Below, piece after piece: positions 8,901 to 15,456 of a stretch of 50,192 nucleotides of DNA. Numbering within the stretch: position 1 is the stretch's first letter; every line of letters begins with the position of its first letter. The notes beneath the pieces are model-generated. The model did not search any database, was not told where the DNA came from, and saw nothing but the letters and a program-made list of their open reading frames with translations. Source of the stretch: JAZDEY01 sp043808325 [NCBI: Candidatus Eiseniibacteriota bacterium] (GTDB taxonomy: Bacteria; Arandabacterota; Arandabacteria; Arandabacterales). The position numbers were made by a program, and so were the translations under genes. The stretch spans positions 1 to 50,192 of the forward strand of contig JAZDEY010000018.1 of NCBI GenBank assembly GCA_043808325.1, in the 5' to 3' direction.

Positions 8901-9983
8901 GGCCGATGGTCTCTTCAGGCCACGTGCGGCAGCAATCCCCTCGGCGAGTTTCGGTATCACTGATTGGTAAACCCGATCGCGCAAGCGCTCGGCAAGATCC
9001 CCAGAGAAACGACCAGACGCCTCAATCAACTGCTGGAGGCTCCCGCCTTCAAGGAGAGCCTCCGCGGAGAACAGGAGCCAGAGGAGAGGGAGATCCTTGC
9101 TGTTAAGAAGACCCGTGTGGCATTCGGCATAAGTCTCTGATCGGCCACGCCGTCCTACGCCAACGCCAACGTGGGTCGGATAGAGCCGTATCTTTGCTTC
9201 ATGTTGGACAACCACGTAAGGAAGGTTCTCGCGGTCGGCGACTGCCAGCGCGTAGCCGACCGGTGAATGGTCCGAGAACCGCTGGGCCTGTAACTCGGGC
9301 GACTCATCGCGGTTGAGAAGCACCGCAACGGCGATCTTGCGGTCCTGCGTTCTCAGGATTGAGGTGACCCGATCACACGGTTCAATCCGGAAACCAAGGC
9401 TCCGCAAGAGATCATGCCCTCGGTGATTGAGTGCCCGCGCCGCTCTCCTGCCGGCGTCTTCCCAATCCGCTCTACGGCGAGCCCCCATCAGGAGCTCGTG
9501 CGTCGCGAGAAATCCCTCGTTTCTTATCCCGGCGAGCTCTGATTTGATCGCCGGCAGGGCGTCGCGAAGCGAACGAAGAGCAGCGTGGCGATCGGGCTGC
9601 TCAAGGGCTTCCAGGCAGATCCTCTCCACCTGGGCCGGGTCGAGGTTTGTATGTGCTGGGGCATCCTCACCGGAGGGACCGCACAGTGCGGCTTTGTCTG
9701 CAAAGAGGACAACCAGCAGCACCGGTGCTGCTCTGCCCGCCTTACGTTCTTTCCAAGCAGCGCGGAGTGCCGGGAGTGGGGGCGCAGTGTCCGACTGGGC
9801 AACTACTACTTCTAGGGCCGATGGCCCCTTTCCCAGGGCCAAGCCGAGTGACTTGAAGGGGGACCCAGCGGGAAGCCCCACCGGCCTTAGAGAGCAGTCC
9901 CGCAGGAAAGACTGATCTGATGTATCTCTCTGGATGTCTTTCTGGCTGTCGGAGTGCTTAGGGTCTTTCTTGGGATCTTCCAC
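5886..9983 (-). CDS. Eco57I-like DNA N6-adenine methyltransferase (large restriction-modification subunit)
   Basis: A 1365-residue protein. The methyltransferase core has motif I ADIAMGSGHF (615-624) for S-adenosylmethionine, IYGVDLNPTATQLA (about 687-700), and the catalytic NPPW motif (868-871) of gamma-class N6-adenine methylases. GSYFTKP (about 569-575) is the conserved element ahead of motif I in Eco57I/PglX-type enzymes. The long N-terminal part (1-550) and the C-terminal 450 residues would carry target recognition and possibly a nuclease fold, but I see no unambiguous PD-(D/E)XK set. The start is GTG at 9983, preceded by GGAG sites. The gene overlaps the downstream helicase gene, so modification and helicase subunits are probably made together. 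The likely role is self/non-self marking in a phage-restriction system. Confidence 0.88.
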   Translation of the reverse strand: MEDPKKDPKHSDSQKDIQRDTSDQSFLRDCSLRPVGLPAGSPFKSLGLALGKGPSALEVVVAQSDTAPPLPALRAAWKERKAGRAAPVLLVVLFADKAALCGPSGEDAPAHTNLDPAQVERICLEALEQPDRHAALRSLRDALPAIKSELAGIRNEGFLATHELLMGARRRADWEDAGRRAARALNHRGHDLLRSLGFRIEPCDRVTSILRTQDRKIAVAVLLNRDESPELQAQRFSDHSPVGYALAVADRENLPYVVVQHEAKIRLYPTHVGVGVGRRGRSETYAECHTGLLNSKDLPLLWLLFSAEALLEGGSLQQLIEASGRFSGDLAERLRDRVYQSVIPKLAEGIAAARGLKRPSAEHLRVTYEMAMTVLFRLLFIAYAEDKDLLPYRWNGLYQRRSLKTKAQEILELFQSGTDFAEGDSLWMEVGRLFQAVESGNREWSVPAYNGGLFSQDTEVSRIGGLVSEICLPNGVFGPALRDLLLVDSPEGLGPVDFRSLGVGEFGTIYEGLLESELSVAETDLTTETKTEKGTKREFYRPCKKGEEPLIAKGLIYLHNASGARKSTGSYFTKPFAVEHLLERALEPALDDHLTRLDKVSDDEAGEQFFDFRVADIAMGSGHFLVAAIDHIERRLSDYLTRRSLPGVRTEIAALRAAAIETLGPIADQVEIDDTQLLRRLIARRCIYGVDLNPTATQLARLAIWIHTFVPGLPLSLLDHNLVCGNSLVGIGTLAEISTKIEEQSSPMFPVDAEYLLGEARTHLQRLGRIADANPADLKRARQAWDAALKVIAPTAALCDIVAARRLKSESLPFDATDWGEVKRDIVNSKHHRQAQKTLEGLAALHFPIAFPEVFLRARPGFDVIIGNPPWQEATLEEDAFWARHVPGLRGLSQREQEAAKTKLRKDRSDLYAQYERELAAAESLRHALTAGAFPGMGTGDPDLYKAFCWRFWHLSAQDGGRIGVVLPRSALAAKGSTEFRVELFEHADNMDVTTLLNNRQWFFEDVHPQYTIGLVAFEKQKSKRTPVALRGPYPSYQRYTDGIVKEPAVFYGKEIKEWNDTASLPLLPTEESVEVFAQLRKSPRLDFDDGKSWRARPHTELHATNEKKCMDLKSDKCPRGFWPVCKGESFDIWNPDSGTYYAWADPDVVIPYLQAKRMHGGKLKSSPFSEFDPAWVRDPKTLPCLHARIAFRDVTNRTNRRTVIAALLPPKVFVTNKGPYLLWPRGSAKDQAFLVGILSSIPTDWYARRFVEISLNFFVFNPIPVPRPDEGDTLQRRAIALSGRLACPDERFAAWAKGVGVKAGPLEPDEKEDKIHELDAVVAHLYGLTEKHLIHIFETFHEGWNYEERLRATLQHFRKWRDRP

Positions 9984-10279
9984 AATCTGACTCCATCTCC
10001 ACGGCTATAGCTCTGCGTTCTTCTGCTACCGCGCAAACACGGCATGTCTCTGTCACAGCCTCGTCGCGGCTGCCAGCCCCGGGATGGACAAGACGCCTTA
10101 GCCCATCCGAAGCTCGGTTTAAGCGTTGATTAGCTTGCAGTCTACTCCGCCAGGACGGCCGTGTCAATCCAACTATCGTGGGACCGCCTTCCCCAAGAGC
10201 AGTGGATTCGAAGGTCCGAGTCAGCGGCTCAGGAGTCTAAAGCTAGGAAACCGCTTGCCGATAGAGCAAGAGAAAGGTC
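9984..10279. other. divergent intergenic region between methylase and TAC operons
   Basis: About 300 bp between the minus-strand restriction operon and the plus-strand toxin-antitoxin-chaperone operon. It should hold the minus-strand promoter for the methylase gene, but no convincing -35/-10 pair was found. No RNA gene or repeat was recognised. Confidence 0.4.
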
Positions 10280-10309
10280 TTGACATATGATATCGTATAC
10301 GATATCATA
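10280..10309 (+). promoter_or_regulatory. sigma-70 promoter with perfect palindromic operator (TAC operon)
   Basis: A near-consensus promoter reads TTGACA (10280-10285), 17-bp spacer, TATCAT (10303-10308). The spacer and -10 lie within a perfect 24-bp palindrome at 10286-10309 whose arm is TATGATATCGTA. A repressor on this site would block RNA polymerase directly. The obvious candidate is the downstream HicB protein, which has a C-terminal ribbon-helix-helix-like domain; autoregulation is normal for HicB antitoxins. Confidence 0.85.
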
Positions 10310-10336
10310 GTACCAAGCAGCTAAGGAGCGGGCACA

Positions 10337-10438
10337 ATGTTCTGCGGGGTTATCAAATCACCTGTTGGCCATAGGTTGGCATTAGGGGACGCAGCGAATC
10401 GTGGGAAGTGGCGAGGAACGCAAGGCACGTCGGATTAG
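10337..10438 (+). CDS. possible 33-codon leader peptide overlapping hicA start
   Basis: The first ATG after the promoter (10337) follows a strong AAGGAG (10323-10328) by 8 nt and opens 33 codons (product begins MFCGVIKSPVGHRL). It ends at TAG 10436-10438, inside the next gene in another frame. The next gene's GTG start has only a weak ribosome site, so this short ORF could couple or tune toxin translation. It matches no family I know. An alternative is a frameshift joining it to the HicA frame. Confidence 0.4.
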   Translation: MFCGVIKSPVGHRLALGDAANRGKWRGTQGTSD

Positions 10439-10703
10439 AGAGGCGATATTCGATCGTAGCCGCCAAACGAATCTCAGAATCGGTGACTTTATATGGTACT
10501 TGCGATACAGAGGTTTCGAGGTCAAGGGGACGGCGTGCGGGTACAAGACTTATCACCGCAGCCTATTGAAAAGGGAGGGTATACCGCCGATTTTGACTTT
10601 CCACCGTTGGCACCCCAGGCAGAAATCAGGGTACCAGGTTAGTTTCGCTGTAATCAGTGCTGCGAAGGCAATGATCGAGGCGCTTGACGAAATCGAGCAA
10701 TAG
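10401..10703 (+). CDS. HicA-like toxin candidate
   Basis: A 100-residue protein, GTG start. The layout matches the longer HicA proteins: an N-terminal AIFDRSRQTNLRIGDFIWYL helix region, then RYRGFEVKGTACGYKTYH, then a strand with ILTFHRWHP and a C-terminal helix. In classical HicA (mRNA interferase, dsRBD-like fold) the catalytic His lies in a G-S-H element. Here the corresponding region reads ACGYKTYH, so the catalytic His may be shifted and activity is not certain. The gene lies 13 bp before a clear HicB-type gene and the pair is followed by a SecB-like chaperone, which strengthens the toxin call. The assignment rests on context plus weak sequence pattern. Confidence 0.6.
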   Translation: MGSGEERKARRIREAIFDRSRQTNLRIGDFIWYLRYRGFEVKGTACGYKTYHRSLLKREGIPPILTFHRWHPRQKSGYQVSFAVISAAKAMIEALDEIEQ

Positions 10704-10716
10704 GCCGGGAGGGAGC

Positions 10717-11226
10717 GTGTCAAAGCGGAGTCTGGAGCAGTATCTCAGCCTTAAGTATCCCATGCGTGTGACCGAGCGAGAAGGTCTGTTCGAGGTGGAG
10801 TTCCCGGACCTGAAGGGTTGCATTGCGCACGGCGCAACGCCGAACAAGGCTTACAAGAACGCCCTTGCTGCCAGGAGAGAGTGGCTTGAGACGGCGATGG
10901 AGCTCGGGATAGAGATCCCGGAGCCGAGACCCGAAGAGGCCGAGGACTACTCAGGACGCTTCCTGGTCAGATGTACGAAGGCCCTGCACTGGAACTTGAC
11001 GCAGCTCGCCAAGCGCCAAGGCGTGAGTCTCAACCATCTTGTCGCAAGCGCACTCTCTACCTATGCAGGTGCCGAAGGTGCATTTGAGGCGTACTGGACC
11101 CTGAAGCCGGAAGTGCTGCCATATCGCCGCGTGGACACTGCAGGTTTTGGCAGCGCTTCTGTTGGAGAGCCAGTGCCCGCAGAATATCAACGTGGTTGGG
11201 AGCATCACCCACCGGAAGTGTGCTGA
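10717..11226 (+). CDS. hicB: HicB-family antitoxin with C-terminal extension
   Basis: A 169-residue protein from GTG 10717, with GGGAGGG just upstream. Residues 11-70 form the HicB N-terminal domain (YPMRVTEREGLFEVEFPDL, then KGCIAHGATPNKAYKNAL). Residues 80-118 form the C-terminal ribbon-helix-helix-like element (RFLVRCTKALHWNLTQLAK, then QGVSLNHLVASALS). A tail of about 45 residues (124-169), rich in Tyr, Trp and Pro, extends beyond a normal HicB. With the SecB-like gene 13 bp downstream, the tail fits a chaperone-addiction segment that makes antitoxin folding depend on the chaperone. It probably neutralises the upstream HicA and binds the palindrome at 10286-10309. Confidence 0.8.
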   Translation: MSKRSLEQYLSLKYPMRVTEREGLFEVEFPDLKGCIAHGATPNKAYKNALAARREWLETAMELGIEIPEPRPEEAEDYSGRFLVRCTKALHWNLTQLAKRQGVSLNHLVASALSTYAGAEGAFEAYWTLKPEVLPYRRVDTAGFGSASVGEPVPAEYQRGWEHHPPEVC

Positions 11227-11239
11227 GGAGAGCGTTTAG

Positions 11240-11770
11240 ATGAAACCCAAGTCGGATCATACAAAGCGGCCGTCACACCGGCTTGAGCCGGCCGAGTACG
11301 AGGCATTCATCAAAGGCCTTGAGATAAAGGAGATCCTCCTGTCGGATGCTACCATCAAGAACCGGGCTCCCCGCCCCGTTCCACCGGGGGCTACGCTCAG
11401 GTTTCAGAGCAGCGCCACGCTCGCTGATAGGCGAAGTGACGGGTTCACTGTCCGGTGCGAGTGCCAGCTCGCGGTGGTCGATGGCAAGTCCAACAAGGTC
11501 ATTCTAGATATTGCCGCAGCCTTCCTGCTGGAATATGGGACCCAGATGCCTGTCAGTCCGGCCATCTTTGAGGTTTTTAAGCAGACCAGCCTCTATCTGC
11601 ACGTGTGGCCGTACTTCCGCGAGTTCATCCAGTCCGGGATGGTGCGCTGTGGGGTCCCCTCCTTCACGCTTCCGGTGGTGAAGATTGCGGGCAAATCTAT
11701 ACGAGCTGAACTGGGAGCTCGTCGGCGGATGCAGGCGAGCAAGACGCAGGCAGTAGTGGACAATCCATAA
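11240..11770 (+). CDS. SecB-like chaperone of a toxin-antitoxin-chaperone module
   Basis: A 176-residue protein whose C-terminal half carries the SecB signature: LHVWPYFREFIQ followed by SGMVRCGVPSFTLPVV, equivalent to the conserved FPYxRExxxxxxxxxGxPPxxLPP region. The N-terminal half has the alternating strands expected for SecB. SecB normally keeps exported proteins unfolded. In TAC modules a dedicated SecB-like protein protects an aggregation-prone antitoxin. It sits 13 bp after hicB with GAGGAGA at the stop-start junction, so it is co-transcribed. The adjacent genes favour the TAC role over a general export role. Confidence 0.78.
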   Translation: MKPKSDHTKRPSHRLEPAEYEAFIKGLEIKEILLSDATIKNRAPRPVPPGATLRFQSSATLADRRSDGFTVRCECQLAVVDGKSNKVILDIAAAFLLEYGTQMPVSPAIFEVFKQTSLYLHVWPYFREFIQSGMVRCGVPSFTLPVVKIAGKSIRAELGARRRMQASKTQAVVDNP

Positions 11771-11915
11771 GTGCGGTGAATTCAGTAGCACGTGCATGAC
11801 GAGGCGTTGGTCATCTATATTTCCGAACTCACCCTGGGTTCAAGTACGGAGTGGGGGAGACGTCGAAGGTTTCGTCCAACCCTTCCTTCTCCCGACGGGT
11901 CGTTCGATGCCCGTC

Positions 11916-12194
11916 CTAGGGCAAGACCTTTAGCGGCCGCTGACATTCACCGCCCGGAACATCTTTGACATCAAAGTACCCACTCAGGTGGTCTCTGATT
12001 ACCATCCCGTCGGCCAGGGGCACTGACTTAAGAACCTCGACCAGATCGGAGTCAGTGCGGCGTATGAATATCGGCCCCTCGTTGATTCCACACGGAGCAT
12101 AGGAAAGCCATTTGTCCAGCAGTACGGACGATTCAATCTGGCGGTAGTGCGTCTCCTCGATCAGACCGCGAACGATCCGGAATATCGATGGCAT
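11916..12194 (-). CDS. small protein of unknown function at the end of the AbiE-like operon
   Basis: A 92-residue frame 44 bp downstream of the HhH/4-Cys gene on the same strand. The product begins MPSIFRIVRGLIEETHYRQI and has mixed alpha/beta character with no motif, signal peptide or membrane segment that I recognise. No strong ribosome site precedes it. It may be a fourth gene of the operon or a chance frame. Upstream of it on the plus strand (11771-11915) nothing was seen. Confidence 0.4.
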   Translation of the reverse strand: MPSIFRIVRGLIEETHYRQIESSVLLDKWLSYAPCGINEGPIFIRRTDSDLVEVLKSVPLADGMVIRDHLSGYFDVKDVPGGECQRPLKVLP

Positions 12195-12238
12195 GGCGCT
12201 GGCTACGATCTGTGGCGACAGTTGGGCTCTCCGGGTGC

Positions 12239-13150
12239 TTATGTCTCAACCTCAACAACGCCACGCCCGACATCAATCCAGACTCGGCCAGGTCGGCACA
12301 GAGAGCGGGCCTCGCAGTCCTTCATCGGGCAGGAGCCCATGTCCTTATCTCTCTTGACACATCCGTACTTCGACAGGTGCCAAAGGGGCTCATCCACATC
12401 AAAAGCAATCATCGGCCTGCCGCCGGTCTCAAGTCCCCGCACACCCTCGAACCAGGCCTCGCGAATCATCTCAAAGACAGCGCTCAGGCCGCCCTGGTAG
12501 GAGCCGCGGACCGCGCCCAGCGCGAGGCTTGCCCGCGCTATGTGAATGTCCACGGGGATGGGAACCTTATCCAGATTTGTGAGCTCGGCTATTCCAACAT
12601 TGTCTCTCAGCATCCTAAGCCAGAGCGGGCCGATCTTGTCTCCCCGGAGATACGGGAAATCGGGAACAGGCCGCTGGTTGTATAGGTGGCTATCGCTCTT
12701 CAATCGCCTGAGGATGGTCAGGCAATCCCAGTGACAGTCGGCAAGAAGATTGCGCGGATCGCCGGCCCACTTCTTGTAGAAGCTGACTCCGACCGTTCGC
12801 CAGATGTTGGCGTCCTTCTCAGGCTTCTTGGAGAGCCGGTGCCTCTGCATATCCTTGGCGACTGCCCGCGGGGGTGTTTCGTGTAGCATTTGCGGCTGGA
12901 ACAGATAGCGGGTCTCGGGATCTTCGAAGGTAGCGCGGGAGCTAGCCCACAGATCATCGGCATCCCGCATATAGTCTATGGAAACCGTGAGGGTGGCGAA
13001 GAGGAGGTGGTCGAGGGCACCTCTTTCAGCACCGCGTGGGACAATGTCCTCCGGCATCTCGGTTTGGCCGAGGACTCCTGAGGTCGCGAATGCCTTGTGG
13101 AGAAGAGTGGCCGCCTGGCGCGCCTTGTCAACATCGATTGAGAGACTCAT
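12239..13150 (-). CDS. HhH-GPD (endonuclease III-like) protein with C-terminal 4-Cys cluster
   Basis: 303 residues. The second half resembles the EndoIII/MutY fold: FPYLRGDKIGPLWLRML (possible HhH hairpin with Lys172), then PIPVDIHIARASLALG, whose Asp201 lies where EndoIII has catalytic Asp in VDTHIFR. The C-terminal Cys set is C264-x9-C274-x4-C279-x5-C285, close to the 4Fe-4S loop of EndoIII (C-x6-C-x2-C-x5-C) but with longer spacings. The first 120 residues match nothing I know. It lies 6 bp after the nucleotidyltransferase gene and so belongs to the AbiE-like operon. A base-excision glycosylase/lyase acting on foreign or modified DNA is one inference; a non-catalytic nucleic-acid-binding role is possible. 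No database match could be checked. Confidence 0.6.
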   Translation of the reverse strand: MSLSIDVDKARQAATLLHKAFATSGVLGQTEMPEDIVPRGAERGALDHLLFATLTVSIDYMRDADDLWASSRATFEDPETRYLFQPQMLHETPPRAVAKDMQRHRLSKKPEKDANIWRTVGVSFYKKWAGDPRNLLADCHWDCLTILRRLKSDSHLYNQRPVPDFPYLRGDKIGPLWLRMLRDNVGIAELTNLDKVPIPVDIHIARASLALGAVRGSYQGGLSAVFEMIREAWFEGVRGLETGGRPMIAFDVDEPLWHLSKYGCVKRDKDMGSCPMKDCEARSLCRPGRVWIDVGRGVVEVET

Positions 13151-13156
13151 GCCGGT

Positions 13157-14059
13157 CTACCTCTTCATGGCTGAAGACGCAAGCGGCTCAATCGCGTCCT
13201 GCAATAGGCGATGGCCCGTGGCTCGAAGCTGCTCAAGGGTGACGGACCTGCCGGCCAATAGGCCCATGTCACAAGTTGTGACGGCCTCCTCAAGGTCTTC
13301 GCTGCTCGCAAGCATCTCTCTAAGCCCTTTATCGGCTGAGGCTGCCAAGTCTCGCCAACGTGTCGGGAAACGGTCCCTGATGGCTTCTTCCCACAGTCCT
13401 GGCCATTGCTGAATCCTCGCGTCCCCACTCAGCCTTGCCAAGGCAAGCGCACGTCCGAGGTCCTTGTTGCTCCGCTTAAGGGCGCGGTCCTCAAACATGG
13501 TACTCATGGTCTCGGGGCCAATGACAGGATGTGACAGCAGGTTCGCCAGCGCCATCATCTCCGGTCGAGCGTAACGAAGCCCAAACTCAGTCTCATAAGG
13601 TTTGTAGCCGGCAAGCGAGAGGAACTCGAAGCTGGATAGCCCGAAGTATCCATCGGCGAGGTGGATGGGAATCCACTTCCTCCCCCTGTCATTCTCCGAT
13701 TCGGGAGGCGTCAGAAGTTCGATGAACCAGGTCTTCGAATCCGGCGGATAGAGCCGGATAGCGGAGAGGTTCTCAGAGGGAGTTGGCGCTTGCTGTGGTT
13801 TGCCGAACTCTCCCTCGGTACGATGAGTCCATCCGTCAGCGAGCAGCTTGTTGGCCAATGCCTGACCTGATGTGACTGCTTCCTCTCGTGGGGACAGGAG
13901 GCAGTCGACGTCCTTCGTCCTGACAGGATGGTTCTTCTCACGGCCGAAGAAGTGGTAGGCTGCAGCTATGCTTCCGATAACCACGATGTTCTTGCGGCAC
14001 TCCGGCGGAACTGCACCGGCTAGCTGCTCGAGTACCTTGCGTGGGGACACTTCCTTCAT
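13157..14059 (-). CDS. nucleotidyltransferase, AbiEii-like toxin candidate
   Basis: 300 residues. The N terminus has the minimal nucleotidyltransferase signature: IVVIGSIAAAYHFFG (Gly29-Ser30), then TKDVDCLL with Asp50 and Asp52 as metal ligands. A third acidic residue is expected further on (perhaps within WFIELLTPPE). The helical C-terminal half is the size found in AbiEii/AbiGii proteins, which transfer nucleotides to tRNA or other targets to arrest growth during phage infection. The start overlaps the stop of the upstream wHTH gene (ATGA), the classical AbiEi-AbiEii arrangement. It could alternatively be an unrelated MNT-type enzyme. Confidence 0.72.
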   Translation of the reverse strand: MKEVSPRKVLEQLAGAVPPECRKNIVVIGSIAAAYHFFGREKNHPVRTKDVDCLLSPREEAVTSGQALANKLLADGWTHRTEGEFGKPQQAPTPSENLSAIRLYPPDSKTWFIELLTPPESENDRGRKWIPIHLADGYFGLSSFEFLSLAGYKPYETEFGLRYARPEMMALANLLSHPVIGPETMSTMFEDRALKRSNKDLGRALALARLSGDARIQQWPGLWEEAIRDRFPTRWRDLAASADKGLREMLASSEDLEEAVTTCDMGLLAGRSVTLEQLRATGHRLLQDAIEPLASSAMKR

Positions 14060-15117
14060 CTGTTTTCTCTGGAAGCAGTGAAGAACCTGAGAAACTCAAG
14101 GGCCTGCGGCTCAAGGTGTAGCTCGTGCAGGTCCATCAAGCACTCCGCAGGGCTTGCCCAGTTCACGCCATCAGAACTTAGCTCGAACATCGGGGTTGCC
14201 TCACGGACCACGTGGATCGCCAGTGATGCTGGCTCTTTCGCGTTTTCACTCTTGACCAGGGCTGGGTCGAGCCGGCTCACGAAGTCAAGATCGAGCCGGT
14301 CCCCAGGGCAGTGAATCGACAGGTCGAGTCGTGGATTCCCAACAAGATCAAGGTCTGGGTCCCAGTGCCGTGCGCCGAGGCTGCCCCCGACCGCAATATC
14401 TGGCCTGTGCATCTGCTTAAGGCGGCGAAGAAGAACATCAGGTGAACGTGGTTGCCCCGATCTGTCCACGAATCGAGTGGTCGCACGGGCGTTATCGGAG
14501 AGTGCAAGCAGCTGTCTCCACGCCTCCCGCGGAAAACGGTCTAGTTCAACCCTCCGGTCGGGGTGCCTCTTAATCACTTGCCCGAGGCGCTTAAGTGCTT
14601 CCGCCACGGTGGGGTACGAGCAGCCCGCCGTCTCCATTAGCCACCGAGTGGTGAGTGGCCCACCGACGCACAGCCAATGATTCACAAGGATCTTCAGCAC
14701 CACGAAGAAGTAATCCGGGCGTGGCAGCCTTGCTCCAGGCGCCTTCTCCCTGGCGATCAGAGCGGCCACGTACCTCTCAATCCTCTTGTTTGGGCTATCA
14801 GGGATGCCTGAGTAATGTCCGTCTCTGACAATGATGAGGCGCAGACGCAGTCTTACAGGCTCACTGAGTGCGTGCAAGGCTGCTTCCCATTCGGTGCGGA
14901 GGCGCGCTTCCGAGATACCCGGGTCCACGAGAACAAGGTGTGCTTCCTTGGTCGGACTCTTGTCGAGTGCATAGGCAAGCGAAAGGATGCTCGCACGCAG
15001 GCTGCGGATGGCGCGTACGGACTCCCTTACCTCGAAGATGAGATTGCCGGTTCCCAGGTAGCCGTCAATTCCCCGCTCGGCCACTGGCTTCTTAGGCATC
15101 TTCGCGTCTTCACTCAT
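14056..15117 (-). CDS. AbiEi-like winged-helix regulator/antitoxin
   Basis: 353 residues. A winged helix-turn-helix lies near 140-190 (LKILVNHWLCVGGPLTTRWL, then AGCSYPTVAEALKRLGQVI). The C terminus ends with WASPAECLMDLHELHLEPQA, similar to the segment that closes AbiEi-type antitoxins. AbiEi proteins neutralise AbiEii and repress their own promoter through an inverted repeat; such a repeat is present upstream at 15160-15200. The unusual N-terminal 120 residues include a beta-rich part (HLVLVDPG, RLRLIIVRDG), possibly an additional sensor or partner-binding domain. GGGAGG lies 7 nt before ATG 15117. It is first in an operon with the nucleotidyltransferase and HhH genes. Confidence 0.65.
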   Translation of the reverse strand: MSEDAKMPKKPVAERGIDGYLGTGNLIFEVRESVRAIRSLRASILSLAYALDKSPTKEAHLVLVDPGISEARLRTEWEAALHALSEPVRLRLRLIIVRDGHYSGIPDSPNKRIERYVAALIAREKAPGARLPRPDYFFVVLKILVNHWLCVGGPLTTRWLMETAGCSYPTVAEALKRLGQVIKRHPDRRVELDRFPREAWRQLLALSDNARATTRFVDRSGQPRSPDVLLRRLKQMHRPDIAVGGSLGARHWDPDLDLVGNPRLDLSIHCPGDRLDLDFVSRLDPALVKSENAKEPASLAIHVVREATPMFELSSDGVNWASPAECLMDLHELHLEPQALEFLRFFTASRENR

Positions 15118-15152
15118 GTCATGCCTCCCGGAGTCTATCGGTTTTCATAGAA

Positions 15153-15214
15153 GCTAGGTGCAACTTCAACATTGAGTATACACTTTAATATTGAAGTTGC
15201 AACTCACAACTAGC
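15153..15214 (-). promoter_or_regulatory. operator dyad and promoter of the AbiE-like operon
   Basis: An inverted repeat has arms GCAACTTCAACATT (15160-15173) and AATATTGAAGTTGC (15187-15200), 13 of 14 matching. It is flanked by a further GCTAG/CTAGC pair (15153-15157, 15210-15214). On the minus strand TTGCAA (15202-15197), a 16-bp spacer and TATACT (15180-15175) form a promoter whose -35 and -10 are embedded in the dyad. This fits self-repression by the AbiEi-like protein encoded 36 bp downstream. Confidence 0.75.
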
Positions 15215-15338
15215 GAAAATCTCCAAATCGTCCTAATAGCCTTGCAGGATTGAGGGCTAGCCGATGCCGCGACAAGTTGCGGCAACTCGCGGAAGAGTGC
15301 GAGAGCCCCCCGGGCCGGACAAGGAGAAATCGGCGGTC

Positions 15339-15396
15339 GTGATGATGATCACTACGGCCGATGGTAGCCTAGGCGACGTCATCATCATGATCATCA
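15339..15396. repeat. inverted repeat GATGATGATCA / TGATCATCATC
   Basis: Perfect 11-bp arms at 15339-15349 and 15386-15396 separated by 36 bp, in a gene-free stretch between the AbiE-like promoter and the unknown gene relic. The loop itself contains GGCCGATGG and GACGTC elements. No T-tract follows, so it is not an obvious terminator. The rest of 15215-15456 shows nothing recognisable. Confidence 0.45.
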
Positions 15397-15456
15397 TCGG
15401 GTAGGTTAAGCCCTCAGGGGGGTCACGCCAATGTGAAAATGCGACGGTCCCCTCCG

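Noticed and set aside
2617-9983. Calling the helicase/methylase pair DISARM
   Set aside because: DrmA, DrmB and the separate DrmC genes are absent. A SNF2 helicase, a PLD domain and a methylase are shared elements only.
11240-11770. Reading the 176-residue protein as the housekeeping SecB of the organism
   Set aside because: It is directly attached to a HicAB pair and more diverged than a housekeeping SecB would be; the TAC role is favoured, though not proven.
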